In this document: positions 36,381 through 45,567 of the stretch, piece after piece
Layout: each line of letters starts with the position of its first letter
How positions within the stretch are numbered: position 1 is the first letter of the stretch
Source: Ktedonobacter sp. SOSP1-85
GTDB taxonomy: Bacteria > Chloroflexota > Ktedonobacteria > Ktedonobacterales > Ktedonobacteraceae
Assembly (NCBI RefSeq): GCF_016587415.1
Contig: NZ_BNJI01000002.1
Coordinates: 1,364,001 to 1,428,000 of the forward strand
Length of the DNA stretch: 64,000 nt
Direction of reading: 5' to 3'
Notes under the pieces: model-generated
The model's input: only the letters and a program-made list of their open reading frames with translations
Database searches by the model: none
What the model was told of the DNA's origin: nothing
Position numbers and translations under genes: made by a program

Positions 36381-36383
36381 TTT

Positions 36384-36690
36384 AAGGGTCTTGCTCACTT
36401 TCGGTGTAGGGGTAGCGCTACGTAAGCTTTTTAACCATTGGCATTCAACGTAACGTAAACGTCAGTGGCTAGCGTACTGAGCTATGAACTACCAGAGCAT
36501 ACTGTCACTCCAGTGATGCGTACGGCGTAACGTAAACGTTTAACGTCCCTAAGCACTACCAGTTTATAGCTGCGGAGGCTTCTCAAGGGCATTTACGTAA
36601 CGTTAGCGCAAAGGCGTTTACTGATCTGTCACCAGCCGCAAGGTAGCGGGTAGAAGCAGCATATAAAGCACAAGGATCACCTCTCTGTTC
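36384..36690. other. Non-coding region with MITE end and ACGTAACG repeats
   Basis: Contains a solo copy of the terminal repeat seen at 51.8 and 55.5 kb (36389-36406). It also holds three blocks built on ACGTAACGT/TAACGTAAACG (36447-36462, 36525-36546, 36592-36608). No gene. The role of the repeats is unknown. Confidence 0.55.
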
Positions 36691-36727
36691 TTCTCTTGGA
36701 TCGGGAAGCGCTCCATGGCTTGATTGG
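36691..36727 (-). repeat. Integrase 3' tail repeat (1)
   Basis: Read on the minus strand this encodes NQAMERFPIQE, the last residues of the tyrosine recombinase at 38889 (NQTMERFPIQ then stop). About 30 of 36 bases are identical. It lies directly after the stop of the HEAT-like gene at 36763. Confidence 0.75.
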
Positions 36728-36762
36728 AAAAGGTGAAAGAACTCTTCCTAAGAAGTCACGAA

Positions 36763-37728
36763 TTAGAAAGGCCCCATCAAATCATCAAAGATTTCGAAGC
36801 GCTCCTTATATCCGGGAGTATTGTATGGGTAGCATTCATCATATCGCTCGGCTCTTGCTCGCTTGACTTGATGAAGGAAGGCAATCTGTTCTTCCTGAGA
36901 AAAATGGAAGTGCGTTTCAAGTGCCTGGAGGACGTGAGGAAGGGGTATGTGAGGGATTTCTAATGTCCCGTCATTTTGTTCTCGAACAGGAGGCCAAACA
37001 AAGGTTGGGTATGAGTGAGATCCTGGAATATGCAAGGTTCCAAAGAGAAAGTAGATTTGTACATATGACCAGTGGGCAGGGGGGAGGGAGAGGGTTGTGA
37101 GTGCGTCATGAACTTTGAGGCACCCAAGGGCAAAAGCCAATCTGTCTAACAACAATAAATAGTCTTCAAGACAGAGTCTATAATCTTGTAGGATGTCCGA
37201 TGACTCTCCCCAATAGGTATCCGGGTCTACTTCATACGCCCGACATTGCTGAATGGCCTCACAGAGAACTGGAATAGCGGTTGGGTTTCCCCAATCACCA
37301 AGCAGCAGGGCGATGTCATAACGACGTCCCATATGCCAGTAGTGATCAAAATAGGACGCATCTTTATAAGCCCTAGGATTAAGTAGATCTTCGAGAAGTA
37401 GCCGTTGGAGCAGAGGGAATGCAGCCGGCTCTTTGAGGAGGGCCAACGCGATTGTACTCACCCAGCGCTCGGCCCGGTTGGGTGAGTGAAGGAATGGGCG
37501 TAAAAGAGCAGGCGCTTCTGGAAAAGCAAGGTACGCAAGGATTGCAAGGGCGAAGACTCTATCACTGAGGAAGACTTTTTCCGTTTTTTGAAGAATACGC
37601 GCGATAATCTCTGGTGTTGCTCCTTTCCATTCTTGATAAAAAACTCTGGCAGTATTGTCTATATCTTCATCAAGATGAACAAGGATCGCTGCCTGTATAA
37701 AGGCATCTGGTATGTCTATCTGAGGCAT
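36763..37728 (-). CDS. HEAT-like repeat protein (2)
   Basis: A 321-residue, all-helical, leucine-rich protein with repeated short helices (VFALAILAYLAFPEAPALLR, WVSTIALALLKEPAAFPLLQ, LLGDWGNPTAIPVLCEAI). This is the pattern of HEAT or PBS-lyase-like repeats. No catalytic motif is visible. It is a paralogue of the gene at 37841 over its whole length, and the two genes have nearly the same distance (52 and 55 bp) from a preceding integrase tail. Function unknown; scaffold, immunity or regulatory roles are possible. Confidence 0.75.
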   Translation of the reverse strand: MPQIDIPDAFIQAAILVHLDEDIDNTARVFYQEWKGATPEIIARILQKTEKVFLSDRVFALAILAYLAFPEAPALLRPFLHSPNRAERWVSTIALALLKEPAAFPLLQRLLLEDLLNPRAYKDASYFDHYWHMGRRYDIALLLGDWGNPTAIPVLCEAIQQCRAYEVDPDTYWGESSDILQDYRLCLEDYLLLLDRLAFALGCLKVHDALTTLSLPPAHWSYVQIYFLFGTLHIPGSHSYPTFVWPPVREQNDGTLEIPHIPLPHVLQALETHFHFSQEEQIAFLHQVKRARAERYDECYPYNTPGYKERFEIFDDLMGPF

Positions 37729-37780
37729 GATAGATTTCCTTTCTTCTCTAATTTAAAAGAGCACACGTACCGTGTCACTT

Positions 37781-37818
37781 GTATTGGGTCGGAAAGTGCT
37801 TCATTGCTTGTTTGAATA
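37781..37818 (-). repeat. Integrase 3' tail repeat (2)
   Basis: Minus-strand reading FKQAMKHFPTQY matches the integrase end QTMERFPIQ with a few changes. It lies between the two HEAT-like genes, 52 bp before the start of the second. Confidence 0.7.
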
Positions 37819-37840
37819 CAGTCAACGTATCTTTAAATCA

Positions 37841-38833
37841 TCAGTAAATAAAAGGACCCAGGTCTCCCAGGTCCGGGGAGCAAAAACGTTCCTCATAGTC
37901 AGGAGAGTTGCGCGGATAGTACTCATACATTGTCTGACGGTATGCAATCAAGGTCTGATGAAGAAATGCTGTTTGTTCCTCCGTAGAGAGATGAAAACAA
38001 CGTTGCAGTGTCTGTATCACCTGGTCAAGAGGATAGTAGCGTGTCCTTATGGTACCATCGGTCTGCTGAACAACGAGCCTCTCAATAAAGAGGCGCGACC
38101 ACCGCTCCTGTAATAAATTTCTGTCCTTTATTTCCTTTAAAGCTCCATACACAAAATATAATTTTGCAATGTGCAAATGTGCGGGCGGTAAGATGAGCAT
38201 CTCAAGTACTTCCTGTGCGTCTAGTCGACCAAGCGCATAAGCCAGGCTATTCATAAAGGGACTCCACCATCCCAAATAAGAGGTGTAATACCAATAAATT
38301 GATGATGGCGAATCGCCAAAATAAACGTCTGGATTGGCTGCCATGGCCCAACATTGCCGAAGAGCTTCGCATAATGAAGCAATGGCATCCGTATTTTCCC
38401 AATTTCCAAGGAGGGTTGCTATCTCAAGTCGGCGTGACATATACCAATCATAATCATCAAAAGCTTCATTCTCGAGAGCCTTAGGATTGAGCAACTCTTC
38501 TAGAAGCATGGGTTGAAGGAGAGGAAACACTATCGGCTCTTTGAGTTGACCCAAAGAAAGCGTACTTATCCATCGCTCACTTCGTTTGTGTGAGTGCACG
38601 AAAGGGAGCAGAAGAGCACAGGCTTCTGGAGGGGCCAAGTATCCGAGTACCGAGAGCACGAACAGTTTATCATGCATGTCTTCTTTTGTTTCTTGAAGCA
38701 CATGGGCGAGAATGTCTGGTGTGAAGCCCTTCCACCGTTGGAGAAAATCTTTGATGATGACTTCCTTGTCTTTATCACCATAGATAGTCCAGGACGCATA
38801 TTTGAATGCATCAGGTGTGTTTGTTTGAGACAT
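37841..38833 (-). CDS. HEAT-like repeat protein (1)
   Basis: A 331-residue paralogue of the 36763 protein: LFVLSVLGYLAPPEACALLL, WISTLSLGQLKEPIVFPLLQ, LLGNWENTDAIASLCEAL and a closing YYPRNSPDYEERF that matches YPYNTPGYKERF. ATG at 38833 is chosen over 38986, which would run through the integrase end; AAAGG lies about 11 bases upstream. It begins 55 bp after the integrase stop on the same strand, so it may be co-transcribed with the integrase. Confidence 0.78.
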   Translation of the reverse strand: MSQTNTPDAFKYASWTIYGDKDKEVIIKDFLQRWKGFTPDILAHVLQETKEDMHDKLFVLSVLGYLAPPEACALLLPFVHSHKRSERWISTLSLGQLKEPIVFPLLQPMLLEELLNPKALENEAFDDYDWYMSRRLEIATLLGNWENTDAIASLCEALRQCWAMAANPDVYFGDSPSSIYWYYTSYLGWWSPFMNSLAYALGRLDAQEVLEMLILPPAHLHIAKLYFVYGALKEIKDRNLLQERWSRLFIERLVVQQTDGTIRTRYYPLDQVIQTLQRCFHLSTEEQTAFLHQTLIAYRQTMYEYYPRNSPDYEERFCSPDLGDLGPFIY

Positions 38834-38888
38834 CAATACATTGCCTTTCTTCTCGAATAAGTGAGAACATACGTGTCTACCGGCTCTT

Positions 38889-39614
38889 CTACTGGATCGG
38901 GAAGCGCTCCATGGTTTGATTGTAAGACGGTTGAGCGTCAGCCAGAGAAAGTCTGGAGTAGACCTCGAGTGATTGACGTGTGGCATGCCCTGAATAGGGC
39001 TGAATCAGGGCATCGTTAATGCCCTCTTTTTTGAGCCAGGTGAAAAGGAAGTGCCGCCATTTGTGTGGAGACATCGAACGTGTAATGCCCGCTTGGGTCG
39101 CGTAGCGGGTCAACATTTTGCGCACCCCTCGATCTGTGTATCTGCGTCTGCGCACGGATTCGAACAGGTATACGGCCCCACGGGCCTGCACCTGTTCCAT
39201 GTGCAGCGCGAGCAGCTCGCGAAAGGAGCGCGGAAAGGGAACCTGGCGGTCCTTGCTCCCTTTCCCTTTGGTAATGCGAATTTGGCAACGCTCGACATCG
39301 ACCTCATCGAGGCGTATTGCCACCAGCTCGCTGACTCGGATACCTGTATAGAATAAGGTTTTGATGAGCACCATATCCGCAAAATTTCGGCAGTTCCATA
39401 CTGCCTGATAGAAGCGGCGAATGTCGTCCTCCGTGGGGACATCTGGGAGCCGCGCCTCTTTGCGAGGGATCGCGATCTCCAGATCCTCACGTAACGCACG
39501 GAAGACGCTTTTGAGATAGGGATAATCGGGCCGCTCTGCCTGAAGCAGCTTTGCCAATTCTTTTGCCTTTTTCTTTGGAGCATAAGAACAGCAATCAAAA
39601 CGATGCGCAAACAT
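38889..39614 (-). CDS. Tyrosine recombinase/integrase
   Basis: A 241-residue site-specific recombinase with all catalytic residues: R93 (GIRVSEL), the lysine of GKGSKDR, H184 and R187 (SPHKWRHFLF), H210 (YSGH) and Y219 (LEVYS). Its arm-binding N-terminus is short (KKKAKELAKLLQAERPDYPY), as in stand-alone integrases. The first 12 or so residues overlap the left end of the adjacent TnpB element, and a homologous stretch lies at 45.4 kb, so the natural start may have been altered. Fragments of its 3' end recur at 28.3, 36.7 and 37.8 kb. Confidence 0.88.
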   Translation of the reverse strand: MFAHRFDCCSYAPKKKAKELAKLLQAERPDYPYLKSVFRALREDLEIAIPRKEARLPDVPTEDDIRRFYQAVWNCRNFADMVLIKTLFYTGIRVSELVAIRLDEVDVERCQIRITKGKGSKDRQVPFPRSFRELLALHMEQVQARGAVYLFESVRRRRYTDRGVRKMLTRYATQAGITRSMSPHKWRHFLFTWLKKEGINDALIQPYSGHATRQSLEVYSRLSLADAQPSYNQTMERFPIQ

Positions 39615-41066
39615 GATCAAACGTGCGCTTGTTGCACACATTCGTATACGTTGACAGAGAGACGATAGTATCGTATGATACACCCATCAAATAAGAAAGA
39701 ATGTTCTACATCAGGGCATCTTCTGTTTCTGGCAAGAGAAGATGTTTTCCGCCTTTCGGGGTGGTGTTGAAAGAGAAGGGGTTTCATGCTCCTGTGCAAA
39801 AAGATCAAGCTTGACCTTAGCGAGCAGGACACGGCCACCCTTGAGTTCATGCAAGGCAAATGCAGAGGCCTCTACAATTGGTGGGTCATGAGGCTCAGAG
39901 ACGGAGAGACGTGGCGCTTCAACGCCTGCAAGAAAACGCTGGCCGAGAGTCGTGCCTATGATCCTGAACTCAATCAGGTGTATGGCAAGTTGCTTGCCGA
40001 AGTCTACTATCGCCTGGATGCAGCCATGAAAGCCTTCTTTCGTCGGGTCGCCAATGGGGAAACCCCAGGCTTTCCCCGCGTGCGACCTCGCCATGGCTTC
40101 TTTACCCTGTGTTATCCGGCGATGTATCTCACGCGTGAGGGAAACACGCTCATCTTGCCCACAGGAGGCAAGGGCAAGCACAAACGCTTTCCTGCCATCC
40201 GTGCCGCACTCACGGAACTGCCTCCCGAAGGCTTTGGAGAGGTGGCCATCAGTCGCGATGGCAGGGGCAACTACTACGCCTCTTTCAGCTACCGACAGCC
40301 CGAGCAAGCCAAACGCGATGGTGACACCGTGGCTTTCGATCTGGGCATCAAGACGCTGGCAACTGGCGTCACGCAAGAGGGCCGGATCTATCACATCGGT
40401 GGGTTCAAAGGCTCGCGTTGGTACAACAGACAACGAGATAAGCTACGTTCGAAACGTAGCAAGTGCAAGAAGAAATCCCGTCGCTCTCTTCATCTGAGCA
40501 AGGTGTACAAGCGCGTGTCACAGAGGAAGCGCAACAAACAGCGCGATAGCCTGCACAAGGCGTCGCATCTCATCGCACGGCGATTGGTTGAGAGAACTGT
40601 CGTCGTGGGGGATCTCTCTCAACGGCAAATGGTCATGAAAGAGCATCAGGAGCGCAACAAGGCGCTCAATCGGGCAGTCTATAACGACTGGGGCTTGTCT
40701 GCCTTTGTCCAGATGCTCACCTACAAATGCCAGCTGTATGGGAAAGAGCTTCAGTTCGTAGATGAGCGCAACACGTCCAAGCAGTGTAGTGGCTGTGGAA
40801 ATCTGCACGCCATGCCCCTGTGGAAAAGAACGTATCAGTGCGCGGAATGTGGACTCAGCATGGATCGAGACGACAATAGCGCCGTCAACATCTTGATGAG
40901 GTTCCTTGCCCGGCGAGGGCCACACACTCGGCTTACCGAGTGCGGTGTGCTGCAGGCGACCCAAAGCGGCGTAGATGCCATGGAGGCATCCTGTGAGGGG
41001 TAAGTGCAGCAATTGGATCTATTCGAATGGGCTTCGCGCACATTTGAGTAGATTTAGAAAGGCAGG
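39578..41066 (+). mobile_element. TnpB-only element 4
   Basis: Borders come from comparison with element 5 (43997-45490). The shared sequence runs from the CATAAGAACAGCAATCAAA region to GAGTAGATTTAGAAAGGCAG after tnpB. Both units are about 1490 bp. No TnpA. Confidence 0.7.
39786..41003 (+). CDS. TnpB-family nuclease (E-to-D variant)
   Basis: A 405-residue OrfB/TnpB protein. RuvC motif I is VAFDLGIKTLATG. Motif II reads VVVGDLSQRQMV, with aspartate where most TnpB proteins have glutamate. The zinc ribbon is CSGCG...CAECG and motif III is SMDRDDNSAVNIL. The substitution may lower or change nuclease activity; that is inference. Element 5 has the same change. Divergent from the integrase at 38889, with 171 bp between the start codons. 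Confidence 0.88.
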   Translation: MLLCKKIKLDLSEQDTATLEFMQGKCRGLYNWWVMRLRDGETWRFNACKKTLAESRAYDPELNQVYGKLLAEVYYRLDAAMKAFFRRVANGETPGFPRVRPRHGFFTLCYPAMYLTREGNTLILPTGGKGKHKRFPAIRAALTELPPEGFGEVAISRDGRGNYYASFSYRQPEQAKRDGDTVAFDLGIKTLATGVTQEGRIYHIGGFKGSRWYNRQRDKLRSKRSKCKKKSRRSLHLSKVYKRVSQRKRNKQRDSLHKASHLIARRLVERTVVVGDLSQRQMVMKEHQERNKALNRAVYNDWGLSAFVQMLTYKCQLYGKELQFVDERNTSKQCSGCGNLHAMPLWKRTYQCAECGLSMDRDDNSAVNILMRFLARRGPHTRLTECGVLQATQSGVDAMEASCEG

Positions 41067-41200
41067 AAAGGAAGGTACCGATCCCGCATCCCGGATCGGG
41101 TTCGCCAGTTCGCCAACCCCATGAGCCCGGTCTCTTTCAAACCACAAAGAAAGATGGTAATGATAGAATGCTGTAGCAACCATAAGAGAAAGAGGTGCAT

Positions 41201-41596
41201 ATGGAAGACACGTCTGCTGCTCAGCAGATAAACATCATAGTCAAAAAGTATGACGATTGGCGGGGTGAGATGTTGTCACGGCTGCGCGCTTTAATCAAGC
41301 AAGCTGATCCTGCCTTAGTTGAAGAAGTGAAGTGGAAAAAGCCTTCAAGACCCGAGGGAGTCCCCGTGTGGTCTCATGATGGAATACTCTGCTTTTGCGA
41401 TACTCTCAAGAACGCCGTAAGGTTAACATTCCCCAAGGGTGCTCAGATGAAAGATCCGCAAAAGCTCTTTAACACGCGCCTAGATAGCAAAACAGTTCGT
41501 GCAATCGACTTTCACGAAGGTGACACCATCAATGAAGCCGCGTTAAAAGCACTCATTCTGGAAGCTGTGGTGCTGAACAAGTCAAAAGCAAAATGA
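41201..41596 (+). CDS. DUF1801 (YdhG-like) protein
   Basis: A 131-residue DUF1801 protein: IIVKKYDDWRGEMLSRLRAL, EEVKWKKPSRPEGVPVWSHDG, DTLKNAVRLTFPKGAQMKDP and KTVRAIDFHEGDTINEAALK. The fold is known but the function is not. ATG at 41201 is preceded by AGAGG; an in-frame GTG at 41195 is an alternative. It converges with the YdeI-like gene across a shared terminator. Confidence 0.88.
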   Translation: MEDTSAAQQINIIVKKYDDWRGEMLSRLRALIKQADPALVEEVKWKKPSRPEGVPVWSHDGILCFCDTLKNAVRLTFPKGAQMKDPQKLFNTRLDSKTVRAIDFHEGDTINEAALKALILEAVVLNKSKAK

Positions 41597-41609
41597 GCCC
41601 TTATTCTAT

Positions 41610-41635
41610 AAAAGTCATCATTTATGATGACTTTT
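41610..41635. terminator. Bidirectional terminator between DUF1801 and YdeI genes
   Basis: An 11-bp stem (AAAAGTCATCA and its complement) around a TTTA loop, with A-run before and T-run after, so it works in both directions. It overlaps the last codons of the YdeI-like gene. Confidence 0.85.
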
Positions 41636-41942
41636 TAGATTGTTTATCGAGCACCCACTGCACCGACGGGCTTATTGACTTGTCCGTGCGGTGAATACAG
41701 CCCATCCAACAACAAGGTCGGCGCATGCCCTCTTTGAGTTGCGTGCGCACCCTTTCAACGTGCTGCCTTCTGGTTTCTGGTTTTTTCACGGAGATCGTCC
41801 AGCATATCCATTCATTGCGCGCAAGAGGCGTAAGATCCTCCCATGAGGCTCTCGCCTCCGCGTCAGAAGCGAGGATTTCTCGTAAGTCCTCTGGCAATTC
41901 GTGGACAATACCACCGGAGATTTCATTGTTAGTCATAGTCAT
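41622..41942 (-). CDS. YdeI/OmpD-associated family protein
   Basis: A 106-residue protein equal to the C-terminal domain of the YdeI family: LPEDLREILASDAEARASWE, LTPLARNEWICWTISVKKPE and RRPCCWMGCIHR. The proteins are widespread and poorly characterised. It often travels with DUF1801 proteins; here the two are convergent neighbours. Confidence 0.85.
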   Translation of the reverse strand: MTMTNNEISGGIVHELPEDLREILASDAEARASWEDLTPLARNEWICWTISVKKPETRRQHVERVRTQLKEGMRRPCCWMGCIHRTDKSISPSVQWVLDKQSKKSS

Positions 41943-42355
41943 ACGTCTATACTACAACAAAATAGCCTTCTCTCGCAAAGATTGCTGGCGCTAACAGTAT
42001 CTTCAATTTGCCTGTCTTCTCCTGTGCCAAATTGACAAAATGGTGTGCATATGTTCGCTTGTGGAGCGGCTTGATATGCCGCTAATGGCTGTGCTGCTCA
42101 AGATTGAGGGCAAACTGACCGCTCAGAGGGCAAAGATGAAAACCCATGCTTCTGTCGCAAATAGCAAGCAACCTAAATCACCAAGAGTGAGCCAGATCCG
42201 AAACCTTGCCCGATTTTGCTCTCAAATGTGAGCATTTGCCCCCAAGCTTGAGCACTGGTAGGAATATGCCTGGGCAAGCCGCTTCACATCTAGCTTCTTC
42301 CATTGATACGTTGTAAATTCGTACCGTTGTCATTGGCGTTGAAATACGTCCACTT

Positions 42356-42856
42356 CTACAAGGCTTGATAATACCGAACTATTGGTAAAGCAGTATATCC
42401 GGCTTTTTCATAGGTTCTTCTGGCGGGTGCATGGCCTGGATCTCCACCAGTCCCCACAATAGCAAGCTTTATGCCGCTTTCTTTCATCTTTTCGAGCGCA
42501 AAATGGTTCAATGCCGTCCCTATTCCCTGGTTTTGATACTCAGGGTGCACAGCAAGCAAATCTACTTCCCCTGTATCATCCTGACCATTTTCCTGACTAT
42601 TTAAGGTGCAGGCGATAAATCCGGTAATCATTCCATGTGTTTCTGCAACCCAAACAAGCGTCTTCTCGTGCTCTTGACAAATCTTTTCAACGACGGCCCT
42701 CTGGGTTTCTTTCCAATCGGGCCACACGAGGGAATAGGTTTTGCTCCCCAGCACTTGCTCGAATGAGTGAAAAACGGGAGCCCACGCTAACAGTGATAAT
42801 TGAACCACGTCTTCCAGATCATCAGGAGAGAAAGGTCGAATAAACAAATTCATCAT
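42356..42856 (-). CDS. GNAT acetyltransferase
   Basis: A 166-residue N-acetyltransferase: VWVAETHGMITGFIACTL, EVDLLAVHPEYQNQGIGTAL (acetyl-CoA pyrophosphate loop Q-x-x-G-I-G-T) and RRTYEKAGYTALPIVRYYQ. The substrate is unknown. Stand-alone. Confidence 0.92.
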   Translation of the reverse strand: MMNLFIRPFSPDDLEDVVQLSLLAWAPVFHSFEQVLGSKTYSLVWPDWKETQRAVVEKICQEHEKTLVWVAETHGMITGFIACTLNSQENGQDDTGEVDLLAVHPEYQNQGIGTALNHFALEKMKESGIKLAIVGTGGDPGHAPARRTYEKAGYTALPIVRYYQAL

Positions 42857-43374
42857 ATTCCTCTTTTACATGTAAATAATCTCTCGAAACCATTATCAAG
42901 TCGAAATTTGAGCCACGAAAGAAGTCGGCGAACTGAAGAACAAGCCCTATGAGTTGGTGACCAAAAAGGATTTCTGATACTTACAAGCAAGGCCCTTTCA
43001 GAGCAGACTTTCACTCACTCTTCAATGAGATTGCGGAGATTTTTCTCAAAACACAAACCTAGCAGTTTTCAGGTCATCAAGCCTGTTGCAGAGAATCTTA
43101 GTTTACCATTCTCAATGCAAGTATGCCAGATTGGGAGCCGTTTTCCCAGGGCTTTCCTATTCTAATTTTCTCCTCCTCTTTTAGGCCTGGAAAGCCTTGA
43201 TTGTTTGATCTCAACACTGGAATATTTGCTCCTTTTATACTACACTTTATATACATCCAGTCTAATAAACAGCAGATATCCTTTAAGGCTGTTTTCCTTT
43301 TACTCATAGTCAAACATCAGCACTTCATTTCAAACGAGTACCTACCAGTTTGGGGGAACTCAGGAGCGTTTAGT
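42857..43374. other. Intergenic, nothing defended
   Basis: About 500 bases upstream of the next plus-strand gene. Short open frames occur on both strands but look random. The ribosome site of the following gene (AGGAG at 43362) closes the region. Confidence 0.5.
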
Positions 43375-43996
43375 GTGCATATTAACTCCGTCTATACATC
43401 TTCTTTTGTGCTGCCCGATTTTCCACTGGTTGAAAACCTTCTCTTCACCTCACTCTGTCCAGGGTCAGATGGTCGTTTCGGCTTTGTCGTTTGTCTGATG
43501 CCGCACAATTATGGAACTTTTGCGGGCCAGATTATGGATTTTCCCCTTGCTATGCTCATCATCGATGTAGAAAATGCTCAAGTCGAAGAACATCGTGTTT
43601 CATTCGCATATAAAGCTTTCTACAATATCAATCTGAACTATTATGCAGAACAATCAGCCTGGTTACTGGCTGTCGATGCCACACGCGATGGCGGTCCCAT
43701 CGTTCAAAAGCTGCTCGATTTTTACGTTGTCGATTCATCCACTTCCCCACACTGGGAGTTGGTCAGAAGGATCAAGCAAACATGGGAGAGATGTATTGAT
43801 GAGAGTGACGACGTAGAAAGAATATTTATAGACTGGGAACCATGGTTTGGTACATTTATAGAACAGAGGCACCTGTTCACTACACTTGTTAAAGGTCGTG
43901 TGGGCGATGATGGGTTGGCGGAACACAATGTACAATTGGTCCATGCTCAGACACTAGAACACTTCACTCAATACGAGTTGCGAAGGGGACATCGTA
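43375..43996 (+). pseudogene. Unidentified protein, 3' end cut by TnpB element 5
   Basis: Begins at GTG 43375 with AGGAG 8 bases upstream and continues about 207 codons (HINSVYTSSFVLPDFPLVEN, SLCPGSDGRFGFVVCLMPHN, VKGRVGDDGLAEHNVQLVH). The frame then enters the right end of TnpB element 5 at about 43997 and reads through it as nonsense. I do not recognise the family. It appears to be a soluble protein with no signal peptide. The remainder was not found with confidence on the far side of the element. Confidence 0.6.
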
Positions 43997-45490
43997 GTAT
44001 CTGCCATTCTAAATCTACTCAAATGTGTTTATACACTATCGAACAGGTTCAATTGCTGCACGTGCCCCTCACGGGAAGCCCCCATGACTCCTACGCCGCT
44101 TTGGGTCGTCTGCAGCACACCGCACTCAGGACGAGCCTGAGTGTGTGGCCCTCGCCGGGCAAGGAACCTCATCAAGATGTTGACGGCGCTATTGTCGTCT
44201 CGATCCATGACGAGTCCGCATTCCGCGCACCGATACGTCCTCTTGCGCAGTGGCATGGCTTGCAGATTGCCACAGCCACTACACTGCTTGGAGGTGTTGC
44301 GCTCATCTAGAACGTGAAGCTCTTTCCCATACACCTGACATTTGTAGGTGAGCATCTGGACAAAGGCGTACAGGCCCCAGTCGTTGTAGACCGCCCGATT
44401 GAGGGCCTTCTTGCGCTCCTGATGCTCTTTCATGACCATTTGCCGCTGGGAAAGGTCCCCCACGACGACAGTTCTCTCAACCAATCGTCGTGCAATGAGA
44501 TGCGATGCCTTATGCAGGCTATCGCGCTGTTTGTTGCGCTTCTTCTGCGATACGCGCTTATAGACCTTGCTCAGATGAAGAAAGCGGCGGGATTTCTTTT
44601 TACACTTGCTGCGTTTGGAGCGCAGTGTATCAAGCTGTTTGTTGTACCAACGCGAGCCTTTGAACCCACCGATGTGATAGAAGCGGCCCTCTTCCGTGAC
44701 GCCCGTTGCCAGCGTCTTGATGCCCAGATCGAAGGCCACAGTATCACCGTCGCGTTTGGCTTGCTCGGGCTGTCGATAGCCGAAGGAAGCGTAGTAGTTT
44801 CCCCTGCCATCGCGACTGATGGCCACCTCTCCAAAGCCTTCGGGAGGCTCTTCGGTGAGTGCGGCACGGATAGCGGGATACTGTTTGTGCTTGCCCTTGC
44901 CCCCTGTGGGCAGAATGAGGGTGTTTCCCTCGAGCGTGAGATACATCGCCGGATAACAGAGGGTAAAGAAGCCATGGCGAGGGCGCACGCGAGGAAAGCC
45001 CGGCGTTTCCCCATTGGCGAGGCGACGAAAGAAGGCTTGCATGGCTGCATCCAGGCGATAGTAGACTTCGGCAAGCAGTTTCCCATACACCTGATTGAGT
45101 TCAGGATCATAGGCACGGCTCTCAGCCAGCGTCTTCTTGCAGGCGTTGAAGCGCCACTTCTCTCCGTCTCGCAGTTTCATCACCCACCAATTGTAGAGGC
45201 CTCTGCATTTGCCTTGCATGAACTCAAGGGTGGCCATGTCTTGCTCGCTGAGGTCCAGTTTGATCTTTTTGCACAGGATCATGAAGACCTTCTTTCCTTT
45301 CACCCCCATCTCTCCTGATGAGGAGAGATCCCCTTTCGCGAGAGACGTGAACTGTTTTGTATTAGAACATTTTTTCTTGATTGGTGCGTGTATCATACCA
45401 TGATAGCGTTTGCATGTCAATGCGGAGAAATGTGTGCTTGTTGCGCACATTTGATCATGATTGCGCATCTATTTGATTACTGTTCTTTTG
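43997..45490 (-). mobile_element. TnpB-only element 5
   Basis: A homologue of element 4 in the opposite orientation, about 1494 bp, sharing both ends with it. It has inserted into the gene starting at 43375. Beyond its left end lies a plus-strand stretch (MIAHLFDYCSFAP) that matches the first residues of the integrase at 38889. Confidence 0.72.
44029..45282 (-). CDS. TnpB-family nuclease (E-to-D variant), copy 2
   Basis: A 417-residue relative of the 39786 protein (MILCKKIKLDLSEQDMATLE). Motif I VAFDLGIKTLATG, motif II VVVGDLSQRQMV (again D for E), zinc ribbon CSGCG...CAECG, motif III VMDRDDNSAVNIL. ATG at 45282 has GAAGG 5 bases upstream, whereas the longer frame to 45468 runs through the element's non-coding end. 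Intact. Confidence 0.9.
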   Translation of the reverse strand: MILCKKIKLDLSEQDMATLEFMQGKCRGLYNWWVMKLRDGEKWRFNACKKTLAESRAYDPELNQVYGKLLAEVYYRLDAAMQAFFRRLANGETPGFPRVRPRHGFFTLCYPAMYLTLEGNTLILPTGGKGKHKQYPAIRAALTEEPPEGFGEVAISRDGRGNYYASFGYRQPEQAKRDGDTVAFDLGIKTLATGVTEEGRFYHIGGFKGSRWYNKQLDTLRSKRSKCKKKSRRFLHLSKVYKRVSQKKRNKQRDSLHKASHLIARRLVERTVVVGDLSQRQMVMKEHQERKKALNRAVYNDWGLYAFVQMLTYKCQVYGKELHVLDERNTSKQCSGCGNLQAMPLRKRTYRCAECGLVMDRDDNSAVNILMRFLARRGPHTQARPECGVLQTTQSGVGVMGASREGHVQQLNLFDSV

Positions 45491-45567
45491 CTCCTTTGTT
45501 TTTGATACCTCCATTGTGCTGTTTTTTTGCGAATGTCCTGTCGAGACATCTGCCTGGAATATTTGTA

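Noticed and set aside
43201..44310. One 369-residue protein over the whole plus-strand frame
   Set aside because: The first 58 codons precede the only good ribosome site, and the last 100 codons are antisense to TnpB element 5.
39786..45490. Idea that TnpB elements 4 and 5 plus the integrase form one Cas12-like system
   Set aside because: No CRISPR repeats, no Cas1/Cas2 or other cas genes; the proteins are ordinary TnpB size. The integrase link may be only the shared element end.
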